A stretch of DNA of 64,000 nucleotides from JASSUD01 sp031963045 (GTDB lineage Bacteria; Pseudomonadota; Gammaproteobacteria; Burkholderiales; Burkholderiaceae). Every line of letters starts with the position of its first letter. Positions within the stretch are counted from its first letter, which is position 1. This document shows, piece after piece, positions 16,335 through 24,414 of the stretch. The position numbers and the translations under genes are program-made. The stretch is taken from NCBI GenBank assembly GCA_031963045.1, contig JASSUK010000014.1:15498-79497 (forward strand), given 5' to 3'. The notes below the pieces were generated by a model. That model was not told the DNA's origin. It saw only the letters and a program-made list of their open reading frames with translations, and made no database searches.

Positions 16335-17255
16335 GCTTCTCTCAAAGAAAAAAGGTAATCCTGGCATGCATAGCGTGATGGCAGCAGATAAAGATAAATA
16401 AGGTCCAAAAGCCAAACGCTGTTCTCTATTTTTAAGCCATCTACAAGCACATTGAAGCGCACCGACTACCAAGCCCATGAAAGAGGCTATAAGCACGATC
16501 TCAGGCAAGGCGTACACCCCTTGCCAAGCGCCGATTGCTGCTAATAATTTGAAATCGCCATAGCCCAGTCCTTCTTTTTTTCTTATAAAAAGAAACGCCC
16601 AATACACACACCACAACAATACATATCCTGCAGCAGCCCCTAATACCGCTTCTTCTAGCAGGACAAACCCTCGGTTTACATTGACTAGCAATCCTGCCCA
16701 TAAAAGCGGCAATGTAAGCGTATCGGGGAGCAGATAGCTTGCCTGATCAATGCATGCTAGGGCCAATAACACAGCAAGCAATGCAAAAGCAGCAAGCCCT
16801 TGCCAGATGGGCCCAAAACTCCACAGCGCCAAAGCCGCTAAGCCTGCACCAGCAATTTCTAGAAAAGGGTAAAGCAGACTAATAAAAGCACGGCATCCAG
16901 CACATCGGCCACGTAGCGCTAGGTAGCTCAGCAGTGGAATATTTTCCCAAAATCGCAGTCTGTGTTGGCATTGTGGGCAATGGGAGGGGGGATAAGCTAG
17001 TGTCAATGGGCGAGATATTGCACGGCGAAAGCCTGCTGCATATTCAAACATTTTTGGCAAACGATAGACCACTACACTCAAAAAACTACCGGTTACAGCA
17101 CCTAGCATGGTAACCAGTAAATATTGGAAGGCTGGCGAGAGCCTCTCCAGCAATGGAATTGCATGTGTGAAGTTCCAGAACGGGAAAAAATTTAGAGTGA
17201 TCGTTTGCATAAAGAATAAAAAAACTTCAAGAAGTTTTGAGCAATGAGTGCCCAC
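16320..17255 (-). CDS. pilD: Type IV prepilin peptidase / N-methyltransferase
   Basis: PilD cuts the leader of type IV prepilins and pseudopilins at the inner membrane and methylates the new N-terminus. The 311-aa frame shows the zinc-type Cys pairs C93/C96 and C118/C121, the two catalytic aspartates D170 (ACIDQASYLLPD) and D234 (GLGYGDFKLL), and about eight membrane helices. The start is uncertain: GTG at 17255 or ATG at 17210. The last residues SVGWW and the stop are encoded by the right arm of a family A repeat, so the natural C-terminus has been replaced or trimmed. It belongs to the pilB-pilC-pilD set but is separated from pilC by an unrelated gene. Confidence 0.92.
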   Translation of the reverse strand: MGTHCSKLLEVFLFFMQTITLNFFPFWNFTHAIPLLERLSPAFQYLLVTMLGAVTGSFLSVVVYRLPKMFEYAAGFRRAISRPLTLAYPPSHCPQCQHRLRFWENIPLLSYLALRGRCAGCRAFISLLYPFLEIAGAGLAALALWSFGPIWQGLAAFALLAVLLALACIDQASYLLPDTLTLPLLWAGLLVNVNRGFVLLEEAVLGAAAGYVLLWCVYWAFLFIRKKEGLGYGDFKLLAAIGAWQGVYALPEIVLIASFMGLVVGALQCACRWLKNREQRLAFGPYLSLSAAITLCMPGLPFFFERSVGWW

Positions 17256-17314
17256 TGTTCTCTTGCGGGCTCACTGTGGATTATCAGTTATTTTTATATG
17301 GCGCTTCGTATATT

Positions 17315-17345
17315 TTGATACGGTTTCGCATGGATAAAATATTAT
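17315..17345 (+). promoter_or_regulatory. Candidate promoter of the orphan gene at 17432
   Basis: TTGATA (17315-17320) and TATTAT (17340-17345) are sigma-70-like hexamers 19 bp apart in a very AT-rich leader. The spacing is long, and AT-rich DNA yields such matches by chance. Confidence 0.3.
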
Positions 17346-17431
17346 GTGGCTAGGTATTGTATTATTTTAAATAGCATAATAATGTTTAAAACATATGCGA
17401 ATTTAAATATAAATAGATAGGAGTACTTAAT

Positions 17432-18148
17432 ATGCCGATCTCGCCAAGTAATCATAATATGCTACTTAACGCTGTAATGCCAGGTGAGCCTCATTTAGGA
17501 GCAGAATATTGGTTTCCTGAAAGTGTTCCTATTATACCTAAAAAATCTGGTCAGCTAAATGGACTACATTCTGCTAATGACACTCTGCATAATCTCTCCG
17601 CCACTGTTGTTCATCCAAAATATACGGTCACTATAGCTAAGAAAGCTGAGATTGTGCAGAGTATTAATAATATTTCTTCAAGTGCAAAAGAATGTAATGC
17701 TACATCTTCAAAAGCTGAAAAATTTAATAAAAAAATAGAAATTCTAAAAAGTTTTACAGATTATAGGAGTCATAGAACTGCACAGGGTCCTATACGTATA
17801 AATAGAACTTATAAAGCATGTGTAAATTATATTCGTGATAATAATGTGCGTGATGCAGAGACATTAAAAATTATCCATGATTTCTCCAAAAAATATTCTT
17901 TGTATTCGAATAAGCGTGCGCGAAATAGCGAAAAAAAAATGGAAAGAATGGAAAAATATAGAAAATCTAACGAGGAATATTTCTCCATTTATATTAACAT
18001 GCTAAAGCAGCCTGCTTCAGGAGAAATAACTCAGGAACAAAAATATGCATATGAGAAATGTGGGGAATATATAAAAATAACAGGTATAAAGCCTAATCCT
18101 GATCAAAAAGCGCTATATGATAATTTTTCTTTGCTTTTGCAAAAATAA
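17432..18148 (+). CDS. AT-rich orphan protein, candidate effector, inserted between pilC and pilD
   Basis: I do not recognise this 238-aa protein. It starts at ATG 17432 with GGAG (GATAGGAGTACTTAAT) upstream. It is Lys-, Asn- and Ser-rich, without a signal peptide or membrane segment; residues about 70-200 are predicted to be mostly helical (for example KKAEIVQSINNISSSAKE and KKMERMEKYRKSNEEYF). The base composition and codon use (AAA, AAT, ATA) are much more AT-rich than the flanking pil genes, and it lies on the opposite strand from them. This suggests acquisition, or relaxed evolution of a host-interaction gene. A secreted effector role is only a guess from the style of the protein and its setting. 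Confidence 0.65.
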   Translation: MPISPSNHNMLLNAVMPGEPHLGAEYWFPESVPIIPKKSGQLNGLHSANDTLHNLSATVVHPKYTVTIAKKAEIVQSINNISSSAKECNATSSKAEKFNKKIEILKSFTDYRSHRTAQGPIRINRTYKACVNYIRDNNVRDAETLKIIHDFSKKYSLYSNKRARNSEKKMERMEKYRKSNEEYFSIYINMLKQPASGEITQEQKYAYEKCGEYIKITGIKPNPDQKALYDNFSLLLQK

Positions 18149-18177
18149 GAGAGAGATACATAGATATCGCACATACT

Positions 18178-19560
18178 TTAAACCACTTGTCCTAAACCAA
18201 TAATAGGTAAATAGAGTGCAATCACTAAACCTCCAATAAGTGCTCCAAGAAGTACGATGATAAGCGGTTCAACTAAGCTAGTAAGTAGTGCTATGCGTTC
18301 ATCCACTTGCCGCTCATTAAAAGCGGCAAGGTCTTTTAAAAGCCTCTCCAACCCTGCACACTCTTCCGCTACGGCCATCGGTTGCAAGATGCTTGCCGGA
18401 AAGCAGCCTGTAGCTTTCATGGCCTGTGTTAAGCGTTCACCACGTTTAACACGCCGCTCAATATCTCTGGTTGCCTGGTAAAAAACAGTATTATTTGCAA
18501 TCCCTTTCAAAATATCGAAGGTATGCGCTAGTGGAGTACCAGCTTGCAATAAAAGACTTAAAGCACGGCTCCATCTTGCAATAGCCAGTGTTTTAAAAAG
18601 TGTTCCAAATAAAGGAAGTTTTAAAAGCAGCTTGTCGAGACCCAGTTTGAATATTTCTCGGCAGGTTTGGGAGCGGTATAAAATCCAGCGCAGCAGCACG
18701 ATTAATACGGCTAGGCTGCTACCCATTGGCGCTAGGCCTTTGTTTATGGCTCTAGAAATAGCTAAAACCGCTTGCGTAGCGGTTGGTAAACTAGCTCCAA
18801 AGTCATTAAAAATATGCTCAAAAGTAGGCACCACGCCCACCATTAAGCCGCACGTAATAGCTAGCGAAACCATAAGTACGCCTATTGGATAGCTTAGTGC
18901 CGCACGCAGTTTTGATTTTTGCGCAGCAAAGCGCTCGCGCTCATCGGCTAACTGAAGTAATAAAAGAGAGAGTTCCCCTGAAACTTCCCCAAGAGCTATC
19001 AGCTGGCAGTACATCGTATTAAAATTTTCAGGGTATTTAGCTAGCGCGCGGGAGAAGGGGAGGCCTTGTGCAATATCTTTAGCCAGGTTGCGTACTATGC
19101 TTGCTAGTGCAGCGCGTGTTTGGCTTGCTGCGATAACTTGTAAGGCGGGTAATAGTGCAATACCTGCATCTAAAAGGCTGGCCAGCTGACGCGAGAAAAG
19201 GGTGATTTCTGCTGCGCTCAGTGCATGCGCTTTGACTGGTCCCTTTTTCTGTAAGCGTAAAACAATAATATGCTGACGTTTTAAATCTTCTCGTGCCTCT
19301 TTTTCATTGGTAGCTATAAGCTTGCCTTTTTGTGGCCGCCCATTCACTTGTAAACCTTGCCAGGTAAAGTAAGAAGGCCTAGATGCTAGAGCAGTCGATA
19401 AAGTAGCGTTTTGCGGTGTAAAAGCAGTTTTTTGTGTATGGTTTTGTGTTTTTGCTTCCAGGCTAATTTGCGAGGTTTCGGCCTCTTTCAAAGTCTTAGG
19501 GCGCGTTGTAAGCCCAGATTTTTGACGTCGCGGTGGAATTTTTGCAGAGGACCCAGTCAT
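18178..19560 (-). CDS. pilC: Type IV pilus / type II secretion inner-membrane platform protein
   Basis: PilC is the inner membrane platform that the PilB motor turns to add pilin subunits. The protein (460 aa) has a Ser/Thr/Lys-rich N-terminal 60 residues, then the usual two T2SSF domains (about 125-250 and 325-450) and three membrane helices; conserved stretches include FSRQLASLLDAGIALLPAL and GELSLLLLQLADERE. The first part is longer and more basic than usual. It overlaps pilB by 4 bp and follows it in the same operon. No pilin genes occur in the window. Confidence 0.92.
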   Translation of the reverse strand: MTGSSAKIPPRRQKSGLTTRPKTLKEAETSQISLEAKTQNHTQKTAFTPQNATLSTALASRPSYFTWQGLQVNGRPQKGKLIATNEKEAREDLKRQHIIVLRLQKKGPVKAHALSAAEITLFSRQLASLLDAGIALLPALQVIAASQTRAALASIVRNLAKDIAQGLPFSRALAKYPENFNTMYCQLIALGEVSGELSLLLLQLADERERFAAQKSKLRAALSYPIGVLMVSLAITCGLMVGVVPTFEHIFNDFGASLPTATQAVLAISRAINKGLAPMGSSLAVLIVLLRWILYRSQTCREIFKLGLDKLLLKLPLFGTLFKTLAIARWSRALSLLLQAGTPLAHTFDILKGIANNTVFYQATRDIERRVKRGERLTQAMKATGCFPASILQPMAVAEECAGLERLLKDLAAFNERQVDERIALLTSLVEPLIIVLLGALIGGLVIALYLPIIGLGQVV

Positions 19561-20819
19561 GGCGTTAACTCCGTACTACCTAGCACCTCTTCTAAGCTAG
19601 TGATTCCAGCTATTACTTTGAGTAACCCGGCCTCTCGCAGAACCATTACGCCTTCTTTTTGTGCTTGCGCAGATAGAGCCTGTGTACTACCACGTGCCAT
19701 GATGATGTCGCGCATTGCAGCCGAAATAGGCATTACTTGATGAATACCTACTCGTCCTTTATAACCGGTTCCATAGCATTGCTCGCAGCCTTTTGCTTGG
19801 TAGGCCATGCCTTGAGGAGGTATGGGTTCTAAATAGCCTGCTGCATGGAGTGCTGCTTTGCTGAGTTTTACGGGTATTCGACATGCTATGCATAGTTGCC
19901 TGACCAAACGTTGTGCCGTGATGACGCGTATGGCGGATGCTAAATTAAAAGGGGCTATTCCAATATCTAGCAGGCGAGATAGTGCTGAAGGGGCATCGTT
20001 AGTATGGAGTGTAGAGAGTACTAAATGGCCTGTTTGAGCCGCTTTGATCGCTACATCAGCCGTTTGGGCATCACGAATCTCCCCCACCATAATTACATCG
20101 GGGTCTTGGCGTAAAAAAGCGCGCAAGGTATTGGCAAACGTAAGCCCCGCTTTTTCGCGAACACTGACTTGGGTAATGCCTGCTAGGTGTATTTCAGCCG
20201 GATCTTCGACAGAACATAGATTGCGTGATTCTTGATTGAGGCTTTGCAAAAAGCAGTACAGGGAGCGAGTTTTCCCGCTACCTGTAGGGCCTGTGACTAA
20301 AATCATGCCATGCGGAGCCGCGAGTGCTTGGGTGAGGAGCTTCTGCTGCGCCAGCTCAAAGCCTAATTGATCAAGATCTAGCGAAGCAGGCAAGGTATCT
20401 AGGCGACGCAATACCAGTTTTTCACCAAATAAAGTAGGGAGGGCGCTAACCCGATACTCCTCGTATTGACCAGGAGCCGTTGGCAATTTCAGCCGGCCAT
20501 CTTGAGGAATACGGCGCTCAGCAATATCTAAGTGAGAGAGCACTTTGACGCGCGTAATTAAAGGTTCTTGTAAATACCGAGGAGGGCGCATGATTTCATG
20601 CAGTTGCCCATCTACGCGTAGTCGAATGCGCCAATCATGCTCTCTTGGCTCAATATGCACATCGGAAGCTTTGCGCTGCGCTGCTTGTGTAAATAATGCT
20701 TCTAGCAATTTTACCGCTGGTACTTGGCGCTCATCGCCAAGATGTAATGGAGTGCGCTCCTTGCCAAGGCGAGGGAGCTCTGAATCTAATGGGGGCAGAT
20801 CCGCATATTTCATGGGCAT
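19557..20819 (-). CDS. pilB: Type IV pilus / type II secretion assembly ATPase, short form
   Basis: The hexameric ATPase drives pilus or pseudopilus assembly. Visible are Walker A GPTGSGKT (177-184), Walker B DVIMVGEIRD (241-250), the Asp/His boxes and the zinc tetracysteine C310, C313, C345, C348. The protein is 420 aa, whereas PilB and GspE usually exceed 500, so the N-terminal partner-binding (MshEN-like) domain is absent or very short; only about 40 residues precede the conserved LLEALFTQAAQRKASDVHIEP. It opens the pilB-pilC pair with a 4-bp overlap. Assignment to PilB rather than GspE rests on its neighbours. Confidence 0.9.
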   Translation of the reverse strand: MPMKYADLPPLDSELPRLGKERTPLHLGDERQVPAVKLLEALFTQAAQRKASDVHIEPREHDWRIRLRVDGQLHEIMRPPRYLQEPLITRVKVLSHLDIAERRIPQDGRLKLPTAPGQYEEYRVSALPTLFGEKLVLRRLDTLPASLDLDQLGFELAQQKLLTQALAAPHGMILVTGPTGSGKTRSLYCFLQSLNQESRNLCSVEDPAEIHLAGITQVSVREKAGLTFANTLRAFLRQDPDVIMVGEIRDAQTADVAIKAAQTGHLVLSTLHTNDAPSALSRLLDIGIAPFNLASAIRVITAQRLVRQLCIACRIPVKLSKAALHAAGYLEPIPPQGMAYQAKGCEQCYGTGYKGRVGIHQVMPISAAMRDIIMARGSTQALSAQAQKEGVMVLREAGLLKVIAGITSLEEVLGSTELTP

Positions 20820-20854
20820 GGCAGCTACCGCAAGAAAAAATAATGGGGCGAGTT

Positions 20855-20997
20855 AGGGGGTGCCCTCAATTACTCCAAAGGGTTCATATTTGGGGGAGCA
20901 GGAGCACAGGGACCGGAACTGTACTTAAGTACTGCGAGGATTCCGAGCACCGCACGACCTCAAAGATGGGCCCTTTGGGTAATTGAGGATGCGCCCT
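20855..20997. repeat. Family B MITE-like repeat, full copy (B1)
   Basis: This copy is 143 bp with imperfect terminal inverted repeats (AGGGGGTGCCCTCAATTAC and TAATTGAGGATGCGCCCT) and the inner palindrome GTACTTAAGTAC. It lies 36 bp upstream of the pilB start and contains no transposase. Confidence 0.85.
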
Positions 20998-21108
20998 AGA
21001 AGGGCATGGAGTGGATGATGCGCAATAAAGAGGGGAAGAATCTATTCCCCATTTGGCTAGAAATTTAGAGGGGGAAATGCGCTATATAGGCGCAACTAGG
21101 CGAGGTGA

Positions 21109-21327
21109 TTACTTGAGCGCTTTGATAATTATCATCAAGTACATGATTCCGATACCAATGCCGATAATCCATGCAAAGAGCTCTAACTTGATATTTTTGT
21201 CGTCTAGGCGGCGCTCGTCGATGTGATTTTTGATCTCAAAGCGTACCTGGTCGAGCTCATTTTTGATATTTAGGTTGGACATTTCAATTTTATGGAGAAT
21301 TTCATTTAATTTATATTCTGGACTCAT
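21109..21327 (-). CDS. Small coiled-coil membrane protein, short paralogue of the next gene
   Basis: The 72-aa product has a charged helical part (about 1-48; NELDQVRFEIKNHIDERR) and one C-terminal membrane helix (about 50-69, LFAWIIGIGIGIMYLMIII). The end matches the C-terminus of the DUF1640-like protein at 21390-21833 (LIQWIIGLGLTMVSLMVGF), so it looks like a shortened paralogue. GAGAAAAA precedes the ATG on the minus strand. The function is unknown; DUF1640 proteins resemble regulators of the mitochondrial calcium uniporter and often occur near mobile genes. Confidence 0.6.
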   Translation of the reverse strand: MSPEYKLNEILHKIEMSNLNIKNELDQVRFEIKNHIDERRLDDKNIKLELFAWIIGIGIGIMYLMIIIKALK

Positions 21328-21365
21328 TTTTTCTCTGCATTCAATAGCTCGTAAATTGGGGGACA

Positions 21366-21385
21366 GCCTCGCTCCACCAACCTAT
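21366..21385. repeat. Family A fragment (right-end remnant)
   Basis: CGCTCCACCAACCTAT within this interval matches the right end of family A. It lies between the two small coiled-coil genes and touches the end of the longer one. Confidence 0.5.
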
Positions 21386-21389
21386 AGTG

Positions 21390-21833
21390 TTATCCAAATA
21401 TTTTAAAACCTACCATTAGGCTAACCATTGTCAAGCCAAGACCTATGATCCATTGGATCAGATCATGTTTGATACTTCCGATTTCATTTTTGAACTCGAG
21501 GCGAATTTGAGTGGCTTCGGTTTTGGCGTCCGCGCGAATCTGATCGGCTTCATTTTTGGTATCTGTGCAGATCTGCTTTATTTCTCGAAAAACCTGATCA
21601 AATCTATGGCCTAAGCTCATATCCAGTGTTTTGAAATCATGCGCAATACCCGATTTGAATGCATGCCAATCGGACTTGGTTACATACTTGTTTAAATCAG
21701 ATTGAGTAACAAGATCGTCTGGCATCTGCGTTCTAGCAAAGAGATTGGCAAAAAGATGTGCTTGTGGCTTGGAAATTCCTACATTTTTAAAATTGTTAAA
21801 TAGACTCAGCGTATCGAGCGCAGCGGCACACAT
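21390..21833 (-). CDS. DUF1640-like coiled-coil membrane protein
   Basis: The start chosen is ATG at 21833 (147 aa), preceded by GGAAAG 7 bases upstream; a longer frame begins at 21887. The N-terminal part (ALDTLSLFNNFKNVGISKPQ, then AHLFANLF) matches the usual DUF1640 opening in which a short helix is followed by 'aG....QA.a'. Then come heptad-rich helices (about 75-120; NEADQIRADAKTEATQIRLE) and a C-terminal membrane helix (about 124-144). The fold resembles CCDC90/MCUR1. Bacterial members have no settled function. Its short paralogue follows it. Confidence 0.7.
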   Translation of the reverse strand: MCAAALDTLSLFNNFKNVGISKPQAHLFANLFARTQMPDDLVTQSDLNKYVTKSDWHAFKSGIAHDFKTLDMSLGHRFDQVFREIKQICTDTKNEADQIRADAKTEATQIRLEFKNEIGSIKHDLIQWIIGLGLTMVSLMVGFKIFG

Positions 21834-21928
21834 AATTTTTGCTTTCCATAAAAGAGGTTTCGGCGTTAAGCTAACTCTCGTAACCATGAGAGGGGAGCAG
21901 CCAGCAAAAAGTAATTATGCAAATAAAA

Positions 21929-21964
21929 AACGCATAAATCAACCATTTGGTTGATTTATGCGTT
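21929..21964. terminator. Perfect 17-bp stem hairpin
   Basis: AACGCATAAATCAACCA (21929-21945) and its exact complement (21948-21964) form a nearly loopless palindrome, with an A run on the left. Transcribed leftward it would give a stem followed by T residues, but it lies upstream of the minus-strand gene at 21833, so its purpose is unclear. It may be an operator or a recombination site. Confidence 0.5.
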
Positions 21965-21965
21965 A

Positions 21966-22006
21966 ATATTGCCTCGAGCCTCGAGCCTTGAAGCTTGAGG
22001 CAATAT
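21966..22006. terminator. Second hairpin, 14-bp arms
   Basis: ATATTGCCTCGAGC (21966-21979) pairs with GCTTGAGGCAATAT (21993-22006) with one mismatch, directly after the perfect palindrome. Two stacked hairpins separate the DUF1640-like gene from the toxin-antitoxin genes. Confidence 0.45.
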
Positions 22007-22066
22007 CAATGGATGAGTCCCGTTAATGCTTCCAGTAAAGAAGTATATATTTGTATGCTGGAGAAA

Positions 22067-22104
22067 TATACGGTAAAATGCCGTATGCGGTAATTTACCG
22101 TATA
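22067..22104 (+). promoter_or_regulatory. Palindromic operator of the toxin-antitoxin operon
   Basis: TATACGGTAAA (22067-22077) and TTTACCGTATA (22094-22104) are exact inverted 11-mers, with a further CCGTATGCGG between them. They end 14 bp before the antitoxin ATG, where a ribbon-helix-helix antitoxin would be expected to bind and repress its own operon. Confidence 0.75.
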
Positions 22105-22118
22105 TTTTGGAGGTTAGC

Positions 22119-22388
22119 ATGGCTATTCCCGCTCGCTTTGATTTAACGATGAATCAAGAAGAAAAAAATATGGTTTCCCGCGCAGCTGTTTTAATGGGGA
22201 CGACAATGGCAGCATTTATGCGCATGGCAGCTAAAGAAAAGGCTCAAGAGTTGTTGGATCGAGAAGAACGCATTACGATGACCAATCGTGATTTTGAAGC
22301 ACTCACATCCGCACTGAATGCCACATTTACTCCCAACGTTGCTTTGCAAAATGCGTTAGATATTTCACGCAAGGTGAAACGTGTTTGA
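22119..22388 (+). CDS. DUF1778 ribbon-helix-helix antitoxin (TacA-like)
   Basis: The start chosen is ATG 22119 (89 aa), because GGAGG at 22109-22113 lies 5 bases ahead; a TTG start at 22107 would overlap the binding site. The N-terminus (ARFDLTMNQEEKNMVSRAAV) is a ribbon-helix-helix DNA-binding unit, followed by the usual MAAFMRMAAKEKAQELLDREE. The C-terminal tail (about 55-89) would wrap the GNAT toxin. It overlaps the toxin gene by 8 bp, so translation is probably coupled. Repression through the palindrome at 22067-22104 is inferred from known TacAT systems. Confidence 0.88.
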   Translation: MAIPARFDLTMNQEEKNMVSRAAVLMGTTMAAFMRMAAKEKAQELLDREERITMTNRDFEALTSALNATFTPNVALQNALDISRKVKRV

Positions 22389-22866
22389 AGAAAAGAGTCT
22401 TAGTGCCAACGACCATGACCGTGCGTCTTTTACTTCTGGAGTAAATGAACTTGACGAATACCTAAAACGCTTTGCTATGCAGCAAAGCAAAAAAGGTATT
22501 GCTGTGGTGCGGGTATTAGTTGATAGCGAAGCCCCTCGGGCTATATTGGGTTATTACAGTCTGAGCGCTGCGCAAATAGATGTATTGCAGCTAGATGAGC
22601 GTGCACAAAAAAAGCTGCCGCGCTATCCGGTGCCTTGTTTTCGTATGGGTCGTTTGGCTGTGCATGCAAGCCATCAAGGCTGCGGACTAGGGCGGCTCCT
22701 CATCGGTTGCGCCGTTGAGCGTTGTTTAAAAGCGCGTGAGCAAATTGCAGCTTATGCATTGGTGGTTGATGCGAAGGGAGAAAAAGCCAAAGCATTTTAT
22801 GAGCACTATGGATTTAGTGCATGCCAAGATAATCCAATGAACTTATACCTGCCGCTTGGAGCATAG
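22381..22866 (+). CDS. GNAT-family toxin (TacT-like)
   Basis: Toxins of this type acetylate the amino group of charged tRNA and stop translation until the antitoxin binds. The 161-aa protein starts with GTG at 22381. Motif A with the acetyl-CoA loop is HQGCGLG (98-104), preceded by RMGRLAVHAS, and the catalytic tyrosine is Y140 in KAFYEHYGF. The N-terminal FTSGVNELDEYLKRFA (about 17-32) is the typical opening of DUF1778-linked GNAT toxins. Which aminoacyl-tRNA is attacked cannot be read from the sequence. All key residues are intact, so the toxin is probably active. Confidence 0.88.
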   Translation: MFEEKSLSANDHDRASFTSGVNELDEYLKRFAMQQSKKGIAVVRVLVDSEAPRAILGYYSLSAAQIDVLQLDERAQKKLPRYPVPCFRMGRLAVHASHQGCGLGRLLIGCAVERCLKAREQIAAYALVVDAKGEKAKAFYEHYGFSACQDNPMNLYLPLGA

Positions 22867-22969
22867 AAAATTGCCAGGGGTTTGTTGATAGTTCCGATTC
22901 CATTCAATGTTCTACCAGGATCTTGGAATGTGGCACGTGCGTGTCACTATATATTGCCGTGACCCTCTC

Positions 22970-23046
22970 TGGTCGGGGTGAGAGGATTCGAACCTCCGGC
23001 CTCTACGTCCCGAACGTAGCGCTCTACCAGGCTAAGCTACACCCCG
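22970..23046 (-). tRNA. tRNA-Pro(CGG)
   Basis: Read on the minus strand, the 77-nt sequence starts CGGGGTGTAGC and ends CACCCCGACCA with encoded CCA. Acceptor arms CGGGGTG/CACCCCG pair fully. The anticodon stem CTACG/CGTAG carries loop TTCGGGA, giving anticodon CGG for proline codon CCG. The T arm GGTTCGAATCC is present. It sits just upstream of the toxin-antitoxin cassette and after ispB; tRNA genes are frequent integration points, though no flanking direct repeat was found. Confidence 0.97.
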
Positions 23047-23050
23047 TTTT

Positions 23051-24118
23051 TTAATATTGTCGCGATATGGAATACGCGTGTAATTCTAGCAAGCTTTTTT
23101 TATAGATAGAGTCTGGAAATATTTGCAGCGCTTGTCTTGCAAGATCGGCCTCTTTTTCTGCTGCTTGTAGGGTGGCTTCTAATGCTTTTGAGCTGCGTAC
23201 TTCTTCCAATAAAGCCTGATGTAGGTGATCTAGGTTTTCGCTGGTGCTTTGGCCGGCGTTTTGGATTGCCGCTTGTGCGCGTGCGCGTTGGTCTGGTGTG
23301 CCGTTTTGTATAAAAAGGATCAGGGGTAAGGTGAGTTTGCCTTCGCGTAAATCAGAGCCAATTGGTTTGCCTAATACTGCAGGGTCGCCTGCATAGTCTA
23401 GCCAATCATCCATAATTTGAAAGGTATTGCCTATATGCCGGCCAAAGTCGGCAGCAGCAGCAGTTATGTTTGCGGGTGCATCGGCGAGTACGGCGCCTAG
23501 TTGTGCAGAGGCTTCAAAGAGTGTGGCGGTTTTGTAATAGACCACTTGTCGATAGCGTGCCTCGTCCACTTTGGGGTCATGCCGGTTGACTAATTGCAAT
23601 ACTTCACCTTGTGCAATCACATTGGTTGCATTGGATAGGATGCGCATGATGTCTGGGCATTGCGTGTCGGTCATCGCTTCGACCATCATTTGGAAGGCGC
23701 GTGAATATAAAAAGTCGCCAACCAATACGCTTGCTGCATTCCCAAATAATGCATTGGCTGTTTTACGCCCTCGCCGTAGGTCGGATTCATCCACTACATC
23801 ATCATGTAAAAGCGTGGCGGTATGAATAAATTCAATAACTGCTGCAAGCTCATGACGTGCTTCACTACTTACCCCAAGTGCTCCACATATCAGTAGCAAG
23901 AGCGCAGGGCGCAAGCGTTTACCTCCTGCTTGAATCAGGTGGGTAGAAATGTCTTCGATAAGTTCGACCTGAGAGTTTAGCCGCCGCTCAATCACGCGAT
24001 TGAGTTTTTGGAAATCTTCAGAAATTGGAGCCAGAAAAGCCAGTGAAGATCGTGCGCTTGGAGGAGCTTCGCCCATTTCGGAGGTATCAGTAAGAAGAGG
24101 GAAAGAAGAGGCAATCAA
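23051..24118 (-). CDS. ispB: Octaprenyl diphosphate synthase
   Basis: This trans-polyprenyl synthase lengthens farnesyl diphosphate with isopentenyl diphosphate to form the ubiquinone side chain. The 355-aa frame has the first Asp-rich motif DDVVD at 106-110 and the second as DDWLD. GGKRLRPALLLL (about 65-76) binds the substrate. The first 30 residues are variable and the true start might be a little later. It is divergent from rplU-rpmA-obg, an arrangement common in proteobacteria, and supports the ubiD, ubiE, ubiJ and ubiB genes elsewhere in the window. Confidence 0.94.
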   Translation of the reverse strand: MIASSFPLLTDTSEMGEAPPSARSSLAFLAPISEDFQKLNRVIERRLNSQVELIEDISTHLIQAGGKRLRPALLLLICGALGVSSEARHELAAVIEFIHTATLLHDDVVDESDLRRGRKTANALFGNAASVLVGDFLYSRAFQMMVEAMTDTQCPDIMRILSNATNVIAQGEVLQLVNRHDPKVDEARYRQVVYYKTATLFEASAQLGAVLADAPANITAAAADFGRHIGNTFQIMDDWLDYAGDPAVLGKPIGSDLREGKLTLPLILFIQNGTPDQRARAQAAIQNAGQSTSENLDHLHQALLEEVRSSKALEATLQAAEKEADLARQALQIFPDSIYKKSLLELHAYSISRQY

Positions 24119-24317
24119 CGGTTGAGCCTGATGCGAAAAAAACGGGTAGGGCAGTGTAATGGGGGTCGTAAAAGCGCAGCGCGACCAACCAATTTAAATG
24201 TACAGCCCCCGATTATAAGGGGAAGCTGACTGCTTGGGAAATGCATGCTTTTGTAAGGGATGTACTCCAATATGCATAGTATGGTGATAATTCCGTGCGG
24301 ACGCTGCATTTTTCTCT

Positions 24318-24323
24318 TATAAT
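24318..24323 (+). promoter_or_regulatory. Candidate -10 element for rplU-rpmA
   Basis: TATAAT lies about 90 bp upstream of rplU in the divergent ispB-rplU gap. No good -35 hexamer sits at 16-18 bp, so this is only a weak call. Confidence 0.3.
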
Positions 24324-24414
24324 CCTGGGCTTTTCATTTGCGCTAGATTGGGCGCTTGGCAAGAAGCTTTCTTGTTGTGTGTTATTTTTCTAGCTATATT
24401 TCATTGGAGTATCC

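Noticed and set aside
22970..23046. Prophage or island attachment site at tRNA-Pro
   Set aside because: No direct repeat of the tRNA 3' end and no integrase gene were seen in the neighbouring accessory region.
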